A stretch of 64,000 bases of DNA from Gemmatimonadales bacterium UBA2989 (lineage in GTDB: Bacteria; Gemmatimonadota; Gemmatimonadetes; Longimicrobiales; Gaopeijiaceae), in NCBI GenBank assembly GCA_002346625.1, contig DEAF01000034.1:31880-95879 (forward strand), given 5' to 3'. The notes under the pieces are model-generated. The model made no database searches, was not told where the DNA came from, and saw only the letters and a list, made by a program, of their open reading frames with translations. Shown piece by piece: positions 1 to 8,426 of this stretch. A program made the translations under genes and the position numbers. The first letter of the stretch is position 1, and each line of letters starts with the position of its first letter.

Positions 1-88
1 GTTCCAAGTAAATTATCGAGCGATGCTACGCACGTAGAAACTCTGTAGGATCGATTCGCGGACGCGGGTTCGACTCCCGCCGCCTCCA
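1..88 (+). ncRNA. ssrA: tmRNA, 3' part (5' end outside window)
   Basis: Transfer-messenger RNA rescues stalled ribosomes. The visible part is the tRNA-like 3' end. The T arm is a five-pair stem GCGGG/CCCGC at 64-68 and 76-80 around the loop TTCGACT. The 3' acceptor strand CGCCTCC is at 81-87 with discriminator A at 88. The stretch before it (about 44-63) resembles the conserved tmRNA segment that precedes the T arm, and differs from a tRNA variable region. CCA is not encoded. The tag-peptide reading frame lies upstream of the window. A tRNA is the alternative, but no anticodon arm precedes the T arm. Confidence 0.82.
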
Positions 89-93
89 TAAGT

Positions 94-125
94 AGTCGGT
101 GCTCCACCTTGGTCGCCGACTCTTT
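94..125 (+). terminator. Intrinsic terminator of tmRNA
   Basis: AGTCGG at 94-99 pairs with CCGACT at 116-121, with further inner pairing possible, and is followed by a T-rich run. It sits just after the tmRNA acceptor stem. Confidence 0.7.
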
Positions 126-229
126 TCTATTGCTCAGTTGGTTTAGTGTGATCAATCTTAGGGGTAGCGGTGCGTAGTAATCATCCCCATGATACAGCCC
201 CATAAATAAATCTATTCAAGGAGATATAA

Positions 230-1546
230 ATGAATTTGCGGTCAATTATAGCTGCGACACTCCTCATGTTGCCTGTAGGAGTGTTAACCGCCCAAGATGC
301 TGATCTAGCGATTGTTGGAGGAATGCTTATTGATGGCAACGAAGGTATACCTATACAAAACTCTGTTGTTTTGGTCTCGGGTGAACATATAACTCATGTT
401 GGACAAGTGGGGATAACTCCCATTCCTGCTGGAGCCCGAGTAATAGATGCCAATGGAAAAACTGTTATGCCTGGGCTTATAGAGAGCCATGGGCACCTCA
501 TGATTGTTGGCCATGGTGAGTATTCTGAATGGTTCCCAGAGTACGAAGACCGGATTGAAGAGATCATGGTACTTTCGGCCCCACAATTCATCCATGCTGG
601 TGTGACTACGGTTAGGGATGTAGGTGCTCCGCTGGAGCCCAGCGTGAAGGTTAGAGACGATATTGCTGCTGGGAAAATTGTAGGCCCAAGGCTTTTTGTG
701 AGCGGTCCTTTCATTGTTCGTGATTATGGGCGCTACGAGTGGGGTAAATATTTCCAAGTCAAGGTTAACAGCGTAGAAGAGGCTCGTCAGGCTGCTATAG
801 ACATCTTAGAAGGTGGAGCTGATCTCCTTAAACCTTGGGGTATAATCTATCCTGAAGACCTGAAGGTGATAGTAGAAGAGGCACATAAGCGTGGTAAGAC
901 GGTCGCAACCCATGGAGGAGCTCTTGCCCGCATAAGGGCTGATGTAGAGGCTGGTGTCAATTCCATAGAGCACTGGCCAGGAGGAGGAAAGAGTTACATT
1001 GAGCAAGAAGCTCTTGAGTTGATAATCAATAGCGGTACCTGGATTGTTCCGACGTGGAATGGTGGGGAAGATATATTCTACTGGACACTAGATTATCCAG
1101 AGCGCCTAGACGATCCACTGCTGCGAGAGTTTCTGCCACAGGATATGTATCAAGACGTCCGAGAATCCCTGGATCATTTCCAGCGTCTAGGATATTTCCG
1201 GGGAGGTAAGGGGCGACCAAAGTCTCATCAGAAAAAACTGATGCAGATGTATAATGCTGGAGTTAAGATCGCTCTGGGTACCGACTCAGGAACACCGATG
1301 AACTTCCATTATGAAGCTATGTGGCAACAAATGAAGTTATTTGTGAATTACGGTATGGATCCAATGCACGTGATCAGTGCAGCTACTCGGAATGGTGCAG
1401 AGTTGCTGCAGATAGCTGACCAACTTGGAACTATAGAACCTGGCAAGTTGGCTGACATCATAGTCGTAGATGGCAATCCTTTGATGGACATGATGGCTTT
1501 GCGAAACCCCGTTCGCGTCATCAAGGGGGGTGAGGTACTTAAATAA
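230..1546 (+). CDS. Exported amidohydrolase, imidazolonepropionase-like
   Basis: A 438-residue metal-dependent amidohydrolase of the subgroup that hydrolyses cyclic amides, hydantoin-like rings or dipeptide-like amides. The ATG has AAGGAG six bases upstream. Residues 1-21 form a signal peptide ending in LTA, so the enzyme should act in the periplasm. The metal motif is H87-G-H89 after the GLIES strand; K201 (LLKPW), H228 (ATHGG), H248 (SIEHW) and D352 (GTDSG) match the expected ligands and catalytic Asp. It opens a seven-gene co-directional block with an M20 protein, a TRAP transporter, a reductase and a DUF3830 protein. The substrate cannot be read from the sequence. Confidence 0.88.
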   Translation: MNLRSIIAATLLMLPVGVLTAQDADLAIVGGMLIDGNEGIPIQNSVVLVSGEHITHVGQVGITPIPAGARVIDANGKTVMPGLIESHGHLMIVGHGEYSEWFPEYEDRIEEIMVLSAPQFIHAGVTTVRDVGAPLEPSVKVRDDIAAGKIVGPRLFVSGPFIVRDYGRYEWGKYFQVKVNSVEEARQAAIDILEGGADLLKPWGIIYPEDLKVIVEEAHKRGKTVATHGGALARIRADVEAGVNSIEHWPGGGKSYIEQEALELIINSGTWIVPTWNGGEDIFYWTLDYPERLDDPLLREFLPQDMYQDVRESLDHFQRLGYFRGGKGRPKSHQKKLMQMYNAGVKIALGTDSGTPMNFHYEAMWQQMKLFVNYGMDPMHVISAATRNGAELLQIADQLGTIEPGKLADIIVVDGNPLMDMMALRNPVRVIKGGEVLK

Positions 1547-1569
1547 AAAAATATCCTAGGAAATTGACT

Positions 1570-2955
1570 ATGAATATCAGATCTGTGTTAAGGTCGATCG
1601 CTGTAATTGGGGTGATACTGTACCCATACCAGTTACAAGCTGGCATCGTACAAGATGGCCAGTTGGAACAGGAGTTGTTTGAAACCATAGATCGAAACCG
1701 TGAATCTCATATAGAGTTCTTACAAAGTCTGATAAGGGCCCAGCCGGATGGAGAAGCTGTTCAGGCGTTGGTGGCGGCACGGTTTGAAGAGCTTGGTCTT
1801 GAGGTTGAAACGCTGAGTCTGTTGCCGACTACACTTAGCCTCAATCTTGAATTCGCTGCGGAAGAGTCCATAGATATGACCGAACGGACCAGCGTGATGG
1901 GGCGGTTGCACGGAACTGGGGCTGGTAGAAGCATGCTGTTTTTCGGTCATCCTGATGGTGTGCCAGTAACGGATGAATTATTGAAAGACTGGGAACATGA
2001 TCCGTTCGCTGCCGAAATAGAAAATGGTAGAATCTATGGTTGGGGAGTAGCGGATGATCTGGCTGGTGTGGCTATAATGGCTGAGGCAGTTGCGGCCGTG
2101 CTAGAGACTGTTGGAACTCCTCGAGGCGACGTCCTCCTTGCCAGTACTCCGGCTAAGCGCAATGCCCGTGGCATACTAGGATTACTTAATGAGGGATATC
2201 ACGCAGATGCTTCGGTTTATCTCCATCCTGCTGAATCAGAAAAAGGTCTAAAGGACATCAAGTCGATCACTTCGGGCATGTTGCAGTTCAGAGTTACTGT
2301 AAAGGGTGATCCTCCTGACACTCCAGAACCTGGGCAGACAGCTTTCACTCACATGGCGGTCAATGCAATCGATAAAGCTAGCTTGGTGTTAAGTGCATTA
2401 AGAGATCTCGGAGAGGATAGGGCGAGCCGGGTTTTTCATCCCGCCCTTGATGCTGCAGTTGGTCGTTCTACTAACCTTCTTACAAGTCATTTATCTTGTG
2501 GTACAGCAGGCAGAACGACAAAGGTTCCCACTGAATGTGTGATTGAAGCATCTACCACTTTCCCTCCAAATGAACAAATGCCAGAGGTGCAACAGGAGAT
2601 ACTGGCCGCTATTGACCTAGTTATACAAGGTGACGAATGGCTGACAAAGAACCCGCCAGTAGTAGAATGGCTGTTTGGGACTCAAGGTGTTGAGGTCCCT
2701 GATAATCACCCACTGTATCAAACGGTCCACCAGGCTGTAGTCAACGTTACTGGTGTAGAGCCTGAGGCTAATCCACTGCACTCAGGGAGCGATATAAGAA
2801 ATCCGAAACTCTTTAGCGATATTCCATCAGTTGGTATTGGCCCCTTAGCTGGAGATCTTACACAGGCTGGTGGGCATGACGAATGGGTGGATGTCGAAGA
2901 TTACATTCGTGCGATCAAAATCTGCGCCCAAATCATTGTCGACTGGAGCAATTAA
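1570..2955 (+). CDS. Exported M20-family metallopeptidase-like protein with altered active site
   Basis: Resembles the M20 (ArgE/DapE/ACY1) amidohydrolases. I chose the ATG at 1570 over the TTG six bases earlier; AGGA lies upstream. Residues 1-24 look like a signal peptide. The first metal motif is H127 in GHPDGVP and the bridging Asp is D162 in GWGVADD; a late His is present in LHSGSD. At the place where the family has its adjacent Glu-Glu pair (catalytic base and metal ligand) this protein reads STPAKRNARG (residues 192-201), without acidic residues. It may use other residues, bind without cleaving, or have changed reaction. It lies 23 bases after the amidohydrolase gene and overlaps dctQ. 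Confidence 0.8.
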   Translation: MNIRSVLRSIAVIGVILYPYQLQAGIVQDGQLEQELFETIDRNRESHIEFLQSLIRAQPDGEAVQALVAARFEELGLEVETLSLLPTTLSLNLEFAAEESIDMTERTSVMGRLHGTGAGRSMLFFGHPDGVPVTDELLKDWEHDPFAAEIENGRIYGWGVADDLAGVAIMAEAVAAVLETVGTPRGDVLLASTPAKRNARGILGLLNEGYHADASVYLHPAESEKGLKDIKSITSGMLQFRVTVKGDPPDTPEPGQTAFTHMAVNAIDKASLVLSALRDLGEDRASRVFHPALDAAVGRSTNLLTSHLSCGTAGRTTKVPTECVIEASTTFPPNEQMPEVQQEILAAIDLVIQGDEWLTKNPPVVEWLFGTQGVEVPDNHPLYQTVHQAVVNVTGVEPEANPLHSGSDIRNPKLFSDIPSVGIGPLAGDLTQAGGHDEWVDVEDYIRAIKICAQIIVDWSN

Positions 2956-3424
2956 CCAGTTCTTACGGCCGGTCCGCAGATCGGTCGAAATAATAATTGT
3001 AACTCTCTTTGCTTTGTTGACGATTGCTGTCTTCACACAAGTGGTTGCACGGTACGTGTTCAACCAGCCTCCCACATGGACCGAAGAACTTGCCCGTTTC
3101 TGCCAGGTATGGATCATCCTGCTCACGTCCTCTATCTGTTTGCGTAGAGGTAGCCATTTAGCTGTCGACTATCTTGGGCCAGCATTGCCCCCCAAAGTGC
3201 GAAAGACGATTGCAGTGATAACAGGTTGTCTGATCGCAGCTTACTCCGCAGTAGTGGTGATTTGGGGGGTACGACTTCTGATGATCGGGTTGGTTCAGAT
3301 TTCTCCCGCCATGCATTTGAATATGGGGTTGGTGTATTTAGTGTTTCCCATTGCCGGTGGATTGATGTTTTTGGAATCTATTCTGGCAACACTGCAATAC
3401 GCCCCAGATCGGGACATGCCGTGA
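2936..3424 (+). CDS. dctQ: TRAP transporter small permease, DctQ family
   Basis: Small membrane subunit of a tripartite ATP-independent periplasmic transporter, which imports organic acids using a sodium or proton gradient. Four hydrophobic segments are visible and the family signature QVVARYVFNQPPTWTEE follows the first. The start is uncertain: the TTG at 2936 gives 162 residues, the usual size, and overlaps the M20 gene by 20 bases. A GTG at 2870 or ATGs at 2876 and 2891 would add an N-terminus that reads out of frame across the M20 gene. The end overlaps dctM by four bases (GTGA), which implies translational coupling. Confidence 0.85.
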   Translation: MSTGAINQFLRPVRRSVEIIIVTLFALLTIAVFTQVVARYVFNQPPTWTEELARFCQVWIILLTSSICLRRGSHLAVDYLGPALPPKVRKTIAVITGCLIAAYSAVVVIWGVRLLMIGLVQISPAMHLNMGLVYLVFPIAGGLMFLESILATLQYAPDRDMP

Positions 3425-4701
3425 TTTTGCTGGTTTTGATAATGCTCGTGCTGATTATAATTGGCATGCCAGTAGCATTCGCCCTCGGTGTGGGTGCTTT
3501 AGGTGCTATTTTGGCAGACCCTAATCTTCCGGTCACTCTGGTTCCTCAACGTATGTTCACCGCACTAGATTCGTGGCCGATTATGGCGGTCCCATTGTTT
3601 ATGCTAGCTGGAGGATTGATGGACAAGGGAGGTATGTCACGGCGAATCGTAGAGTTTGCTTCCGCCTGTTTTTGCTTTGTGCGGGGAAGTCTAGGGATGG
3701 TTACGGTGATGGCCAGTATGGTGTTTGCGGGAATTTCAGGGTCCTCTACAGCGGATACGGCAGCCGTGGGTTCGATAATGTTGCCGGCGATGCGAGACAG
3801 AGGTTACGACATGCGTTTCGCAGCTGCATTACAGGCAGCTGCGGGAGCGATCGGTCCTATTATACCTCCAAGTATTTTGATGATAGTGATTGGATATGTG
3901 ACTGGAGCCTCTGTGGCTCAGTTGTTCCTAGCAGGTGTTGTGCCTGGAGTGCTTATTGGCCTCGGACTTATGATGGTTGCATATCGACAAGCACTCAAGG
4001 AAGGGCCGGATTTCGATGCGCCTGTACCGTTTGATGTCCGGAAAGCTTTAGCTGCTGGATCTAAGGCACTCCCAGCGTTAGGGCTACCGATTTTGATTGT
4101 ATTTGGGATTCTAGGGGGAGTGTTCACTGCGACTGAGGCTGCAGCTGCAGCTGTAGTATATGGTCTCACAGTTGGGCTCTTCCTCTATCGCGAAATTGGC
4201 TGGAAAGATCTTCCGTCCATAGCTCTCGATGCGGCCGAAAGATCTTGTGTGGTCTTGTTTATAGCGGCGACGGCAATGTTGTTTGCATGGCTGGTGGCGG
4301 CACACCAGGTGCCTCAAGCTTTGGGGGACCTGTTACAGTCCCACATAAGCGACCGCATTTTGTTCTTGATCTTCTTGAACTTGATATTGCTCTTATTAGG
4401 GATGTTCCTAGAGAGCTTCTCAGCAGTGATTGTGTTCGTGCCAATCTTGTTTCCATTGGCCTTAGACTTTGGGATTGACTCCCTTCACTTTGGGATTTTG
4501 GCCACAGTGAATCTGTCCATCGGATACATTACACCACCTTACGGGGCCACATTGTTTGTTGCTTGTGGTATTGCAGGACAAAGCGTACGAGCTGTGAGTG
4601 CACAGATAGCACCGATATTAGTTATTATGCTTTTGGTGCTCATCGTTGTGACCTACTGGCCGGGTACAGTACTGTGGCTGCCAAATTTGGCTGCCCAGTG
4701 A
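3421..4701 (+). CDS. dctM: TRAP transporter large permease, DctM family
   Basis: The transport-catalysing membrane subunit, 426 residues, the usual DctM length. The GTG at 3421 overlaps the dctQ stop as GTGA; longer frames upstream run antisense to the reading of dctQ and lack family similarity. Typical features are the opening stretch with IIGMPVAFALG, the internal FAGISGSSTADTAA segment and the IGPIIPPSI segment, all matching the DctM pore repeats. About a dozen hydrophobic helices are present. It overlaps the binding-protein gene by four bases, so Q, M and P form one coupled translation unit. Confidence 0.92.
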   Translation: MILLVLIMLVLIIIGMPVAFALGVGALGAILADPNLPVTLVPQRMFTALDSWPIMAVPLFMLAGGLMDKGGMSRRIVEFASACFCFVRGSLGMVTVMASMVFAGISGSSTADTAAVGSIMLPAMRDRGYDMRFAAALQAAAGAIGPIIPPSILMIVIGYVTGASVAQLFLAGVVPGVLIGLGLMMVAYRQALKEGPDFDAPVPFDVRKALAAGSKALPALGLPILIVFGILGGVFTATEAAAAAVVYGLTVGLFLYREIGWKDLPSIALDAAERSCVVLFIAATAMLFAWLVAAHQVPQALGDLLQSHISDRILFLIFLNLILLLLGMFLESFSAVIVFVPILFPLALDFGIDSLHFGILATVNLSIGYITPPYGATLFVACGIAGQSVRAVSAQIAPILVIMLLVLIVVTYWPGTVLWLPNLAAQ

Positions 4702-5684
4702 ACGGTAAAATTGCAGTTCTGATTGTCTCCCTGCTGATTGCAGGATGTGGCTCAGGAGAGCGTGTCATCATTCTGAAGGCTGCGCTCTCCCAGAATCCAT
4801 CAGAGCCACAGGTGCGTGCGGTAGAATTGTTTGCGGATCTAGTATCCGAAGGCACAGAAGGTCGTATTAGTGTTCAGGTTTATCCCAACAATCAATTAGG
4901 TAATCAGCGGGATGTGGTCGAGGGATTGCAGATGGGTAGTATTGAGTTGGCCAACATAGCGAGTGTGATGGCTAGTTTCGTCCCTGAGACTAATCTCTTT
5001 GAATTACCTTTCCTGTTTGATGGGCCGGAGCACTTTGATGCGGTGGCGGACTCTTCTATAGGGCAGAGCCTTGCACCCGCATTCGAACGCCGTGGGTTAC
5101 ACCTGTTGGGTTATTTCGACGTGGGTGAGCGTCACATCATGACCACCGAGCACCCAATCAAACGCCTAGAAGATTTGAGTGGACTCAAGATACGCACGAT
5201 GGAGAATAGGTTGCATCTGGCCACGTTTAAAGCATTCGGTGCGAATCCAATGCCCATGGCATATGGGGAGTTGTACACAGCGTTGGAACAAATGGTCATA
5301 GACGGTGCAGAGGCGGCGGACCCAAACTATTTTGCCAAACGATTCTATGAACCGGCTCCTTTTTGGGCACGAATCGGTTGGATCAGACTGATCGAATACG
5401 TAGTGATGAGTCGGTATTTCTATGACAATCTTTCCGTAGAAGACCGTGCAGTTATAGACAGATCTGCTCGAGCAATGATTCTGCAGCAGAGAGCCTGGTA
5501 TAGAGCTGAGGCAGATTCGGCCCTAAAGCAGTTGCTGGATGTGGGTGTGGACATCACTAACCCTGACAGGGGACCCTTCCAGGCTGCGGCACGTAATGTA
5601 TATGAAGAATGGGCTGATCGGGTGGGTGGTATGGAAAAGATTGAAGCGATTCTGAATCTGGGTGGCTCTGATCTAGTGAAATAA
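4698..5684 (+). CDS. dctP: TRAP transporter substrate-binding lipoprotein, DctP family
   Basis: Solute receptor of the TRAP transporter, 328 residues from the GTG at 4698, which overlaps the dctM stop as GTGA. The N-terminus has a short basic start, a hydrophobic core and the lipobox IAGC with Cys17, so the protein is probably lipid-anchored rather than free in the periplasm, the usual DctP state. DctP features follow: the FADLVSEGTEG region, YPNNQLG, the KIRTMENR segment that normally carries the carboxylate-binding Arg, and the late MVIDGAEAA segment. The ligand is probably an organic acid but cannot be named. Confidence 0.9.
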   Translation: MNGKIAVLIVSLLIAGCGSGERVIILKAALSQNPSEPQVRAVELFADLVSEGTEGRISVQVYPNNQLGNQRDVVEGLQMGSIELANIASVMASFVPETNLFELPFLFDGPEHFDAVADSSIGQSLAPAFERRGLHLLGYFDVGERHIMTTEHPIKRLEDLSGLKIRTMENRLHLATFKAFGANPMPMAYGELYTALEQMVIDGAEAADPNYFAKRFYEPAPFWARIGWIRLIEYVVMSRYFYDNLSVEDRAVIDRSARAMILQQRAWYRAEADSALKQLLDVGVDITNPDRGPFQAAARNVYEEWADRVGGMEKIEAILNLGGSDLVK

Positions 5685-5708
5685 CGAGATACCGCAAGAG
5701 GATTTTAT

Positions 5709-6731
5709 ATGGAATACAGAGCACTTGGCCGAACTGGAGTGAAGGTCTCCACGTTGGTTCTGGGTACGGCAAATTTTGCTGATCCGACACCAGAGAATGA
5801 AGCGAAACAGATCTTGGAGCGTGCGATTGACGCTGGCATAAATCTGATTGACACCGGTGATAGTTATGCAAATGGGAAAGCCGAACGTATCATTGGTCGG
5901 GTTTTGAAGGACAGTGGGTTGCGCAAACAAGTTCTACTGACCACTAAGGTATCTCCACCAACTGGACCTGGACCTGACGATCGTCGCAATTCAAGGTTAC
6001 ATATTATGCAGGCCTGTGAAGACTCTCTGGACCGATTGCAGACGGATTATATCGATTTCTATTTCATACACCGATTCGATCCGAATACTCCTCAAGAGGA
6101 GACCTTGGCTGCTCTCGATGAGCTGGTTCGCTCAGGGAAAGTCCGACATGTGGCTTGCTCGACACACCCTTCTTGGCGTGTGATGGAAGCTCTGAAGATC
6201 AGTGATAGCCGAGGGTACGTGAGTTATTGTTGTGAACAGCCTCCCTACAACCTGCTAGATAGGCGTATCGAGAATGAACTGGTACCGTTCTGTCTTGAGC
6301 ATGGGATGGGTATCATCCCGTGGTCTCCTATCGCTCAAGGTGTTCTTACAGGCCGATACACAAATACTGTGACTTTCCCTGAGGGTTCAAGGGCAGCTTA
6401 CAGAGGTGGAATCTATGCGGAACGGATTGATGAATCTGGTATAGATGTCGGCAATCGATTTGTAGCTCTGGCGGAAGAAGCAGGAATCCCACCGATCCAG
6501 CTTGCTGTTCTCTGGGTAAAAGACCAACGCGGTGTTACTGCACCTATAATAGGCCCTCGTACACTTAATCACCTTGATGACTTTCTGCCTGTCAGTGACA
6601 TGAATTTGAGTGATGATGTGCGTCGGGCATGTGATGAACTAGTTCCACCAGGTGGCATGGTGGTGAATTTTCACAATTCAGCGGGGTGGGGGGCTAAGAG
6701 TCAAATTCTCGGAGTGTCGGATAGAGGGTAA
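5709..6731 (+). CDS. Aldo/keto reductase
   Basis: NAD(P)H-dependent oxidoreductase of the aldo/keto reductase superfamily, 340 residues, no signal peptide, so cytosolic. The catalytic tetrad is readable: D48 in NLIDTGDSY, Y53, K80 in LLTTK and H121 in YFIHRFD. The opening MEYRALGRTGVKVS and the GKVRHVACS strand are family hallmarks. It starts 24 bases after dctP with AAGAGG upstream, so it probably belongs to the same operon and may process the imported compound. The substrate is unknown. Confidence 0.88.
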   Translation: MEYRALGRTGVKVSTLVLGTANFADPTPENEAKQILERAIDAGINLIDTGDSYANGKAERIIGRVLKDSGLRKQVLLTTKVSPPTGPGPDDRRNSRLHIMQACEDSLDRLQTDYIDFYFIHRFDPNTPQEETLAALDELVRSGKVRHVACSTHPSWRVMEALKISDSRGYVSYCCEQPPYNLLDRRIENELVPFCLEHGMGIIPWSPIAQGVLTGRYTNTVTFPEGSRAAYRGGIYAERIDESGIDVGNRFVALAEEAGIPPIQLAVLWVKDQRGVTAPIIGPRTLNHLDDFLPVSDMNLSDDVRRACDELVPPGGMVVNFHNSAGWGAKSQILGVSDRG

Positions 6732-6791
6732 CAGGTGTTAGTTAGTATTTGGCATAGAAATACCCACTTTGACTTAACTATGAGGCAGAAA

Positions 6792-7223
6792 ATGGCATCA
6801 ATAAAACTTGATTTTGAAAAAGGGGGGACTTTCGAGGCTAGGCTATTGGAGGATGAAGCACCCAAGACCTGTGCTACGATCAAAGATCGCCTGCCATTCG
6901 AATACCTTTTTCAGCAGAGCATAGTCTCGGGGCAGGCAATGGTTGCGATACCACCAGACTTAACAATGGAAAGAGAGAATCAACGTGTTGCCGGTATACC
7001 ACCAGGGGCTCTCAGTTTTCTGGTAAGAGATGAGCCAGTGTTGGTCCCTGACGAAATCTACATTGCCTACGGCATTTTTATTTCTAGGGGCTTAACAGTC
7101 GATGCTAAGCAGCCTGTTAATGTGTTTGCTCAGATCGATGATGGCCTCGATGAGTTAAAGGAAATCGGGTCTCGGATTATAAGGCATGGATCCGAGATAG
7201 TCCGTTTCAGCTTGAACGGTTGA
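6792..7223 (+). CDS. DUF3830 (cyclophilin-like fold) protein
   Basis: A 143-residue cytosolic protein of the DUF3830 family, predicted to have a cyclophilin-like beta-barrel. I chose the ATG at 6792 because GAGG lies six bases upstream and MASIKLDFEKGG starts the first domain strand; the ATG at 6780 lacks a ribosome site. Family features are the EARLLEDEAPKTC segment, the DEIYIAYG strand and the C-terminal RHGSEIVRF. Members are uncharacterised as far as I know. It closes the TRAP block, and the gene after it runs on the opposite strand. Confidence 0.75.
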   Translation: MASIKLDFEKGGTFEARLLEDEAPKTCATIKDRLPFEYLFQQSIVSGQAMVAIPPDLTMERENQRVAGIPPGALSFLVRDEPVLVPDEIYIAYGIFISRGLTVDAKQPVNVFAQIDDGLDELKEIGSRIIRHGSEIVRFSLNG

Positions 7224-7240
7224 GGTGTAATAAAACCGAT

Positions 7241-7840
7241 TCAGGATCCCCAGGGTGGCAATGGAGTAGGGACAGTGGCGGTGAGATCGAATTCAACTCT
7301 GTAACGGCGATCTGTTCCAGTGCGCTGGAAGGTATAGATAAATATTTCATTCTCAGGATCGATTTCCATACCCCAAACGCTTGTATTATCAGGGTGTTCA
7401 AGTTCACCGGCTGGTCGGCCACGCGGGAAAGATTGTTTCAGCCCTGTCCCCGCTACAACGGTTTCGCCTCCGTACCCACTATTGCTTTCAGGGGTACCAT
7501 CTTCGTGAAGGTGTTGGTGGGCCAGGGATATAGAAGATTCGGAACGAGTTAATACCCAGGTACGTGACCTATTTTCGCCAACATGAAATGGAACTCGGAT
7601 TTCGTGTTCGCCACACTCTCTTATATGCATTTTCAAATCTTTTCCTGCGACCTGAGTATCACCTTCGGGTGCGACGGTAGCTTTGCCCGCATATGACTCC
7701 CCACAATGATCCGCAAGCCAAGTCCAAAATGTATCTTGAGGAGATGAGTCTGGCTCACTGTCTTGTCCGGCGTCCGAGCCAGCTCCGCAACTGATCAGAG
7801 TTAGGGTAAGCGTGAGCAGGAAGTAACGGATCCAAGCCAT
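7241..7840 (-). CDS. Lipoprotein of unknown function
   Basis: I do not recognise a named family. From the ATG at 7840, with GGAG upstream, the 199-residue product starts with a hydrophobic helix ending in LISCGAG, a plausible lipobox with Cys18. After a Ser/Asp-rich linker follows a domain with conserved-looking blocks FWTWLADHCGESYAG, MHIRECGEHEIRVPFHVGENRSR and a His-rich LAHQHLHEDGT. Such blocks suggest a beta-rich envelope domain. A start at 7900 would put 20 odd residues ahead of the signal sequence. It converges on the DUF3830 gene and has no obvious operon partner. Confidence 0.75.
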   Translation of the reverse strand: MAWIRYFLLTLTLTLISCGAGSDAGQDSEPDSSPQDTFWTWLADHCGESYAGKATVAPEGDTQVAGKDLKMHIRECGEHEIRVPFHVGENRSRTWVLTRSESSISLAHQHLHEDGTPESNSGYGGETVVAGTGLKQSFPRGRPAGELEHPDNTSVWGMEIDPENEIFIYTFQRTGTDRRYRVEFDLTATVPTPLPPWGS

Positions 7841-8128
7841 TGCGAGTTCTCCATTCCAAGGTACTGTTAATTGTAGAGATTTTGTGTTGCCTTTGTCCAT
7901 TCATACTCTTTAAAACATTGGGGTGATGTCAAGTATTAATTGCAGAGTAAGTTTTTTAAAAACCTGGGAAACCAGTTGTCATTAAGATTTATATTAATAA
8001 GCCATATTGAACTTAATACTGAATTTCCATATTTGTTGTCAGTCATTTAAGACAAATAGATACTGAAAAATTGGTTTATAGCAGATAGCAATCATGTCTA
8101 ATATTACATGAAATGTGGATGAGGTAAG
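7841..8128. other. Gene-free AT-rich gap
   Basis: 288 bases between the lipoprotein gene and the small membrane-protein gene, which diverge from it. It is AT-rich and should hold promoters for both. A GTTTTTTAAAAAC palindrome lies near 7950. No RNA gene or coding frame is visible. Confidence 0.5.
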
Positions 8129-8341
8129 ATGCAAAAGTATACAATATACTGGACTTTTGTCGGCGCGCTCTGGGGCGGATCATTGTTTGCTATACTAAGT
8201 ATATTTCGATCTTTAGTTAGTGAGGGGTCTTTTGTGCAACACCTGAATCCTATCGCTGTTATGACAGTTATAGGAGCTACCGTGGGTGGGCTTATCGGTC
8301 CTCTGGCTGGTGCCATATGGGTTAAGTTTCGAAAGCATTAA
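8129..8341 (+). CDS. Small membrane protein, two helices
   Basis: A 70-residue hydrophobic protein not assigned to a family. The ATG has GAGG eight bases upstream. Two membrane segments are visible, about residues 6-27 (TIYWTFVGALWGGSLFAILS) and 43-63, the second rich in Gly and Ala with GATVGGLIGPLAGAI. The tail KFRKH is positive, so it should face the cytoplasm. It stands alone between gaps of about 290 and 85 bases. The frame could be fortuitous, but ribosome site, composition and topology favour a real gene. Confidence 0.6.
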   Translation: MQKYTIYWTFVGALWGGSLFAILSIFRSLVSEGSFVQHLNPIAVMTVIGATVGGLIGPLAGAIWVKFRKH

Positions 8342-8426
8342 GATAGGATTGTCTAACTCTGGCGGATAATGCTCTCCTCGAGATTACGGAATCGGGATCC
8401 ATCTTTTTCTTGAATGTCCAAAGTTT

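Noticed and set aside
305..757. 150-residue minus-strand frame in the amidohydrolase gene
   Set aside because: It is antisense to conserved amidohydrolase motifs and has no recognisable protein features.
3226..3420. 65 extra N-terminal residues of DctM
   Set aside because: They overlap dctQ out of frame; DctM homology starts at GTG 3421, which has the GTGA overlap.
7220..7552. 110-residue plus-strand frame across the lipoprotein gene
   Set aside because: It is a shadow of the minus-strand lipoprotein gene, which has a lipobox and ribosome site.
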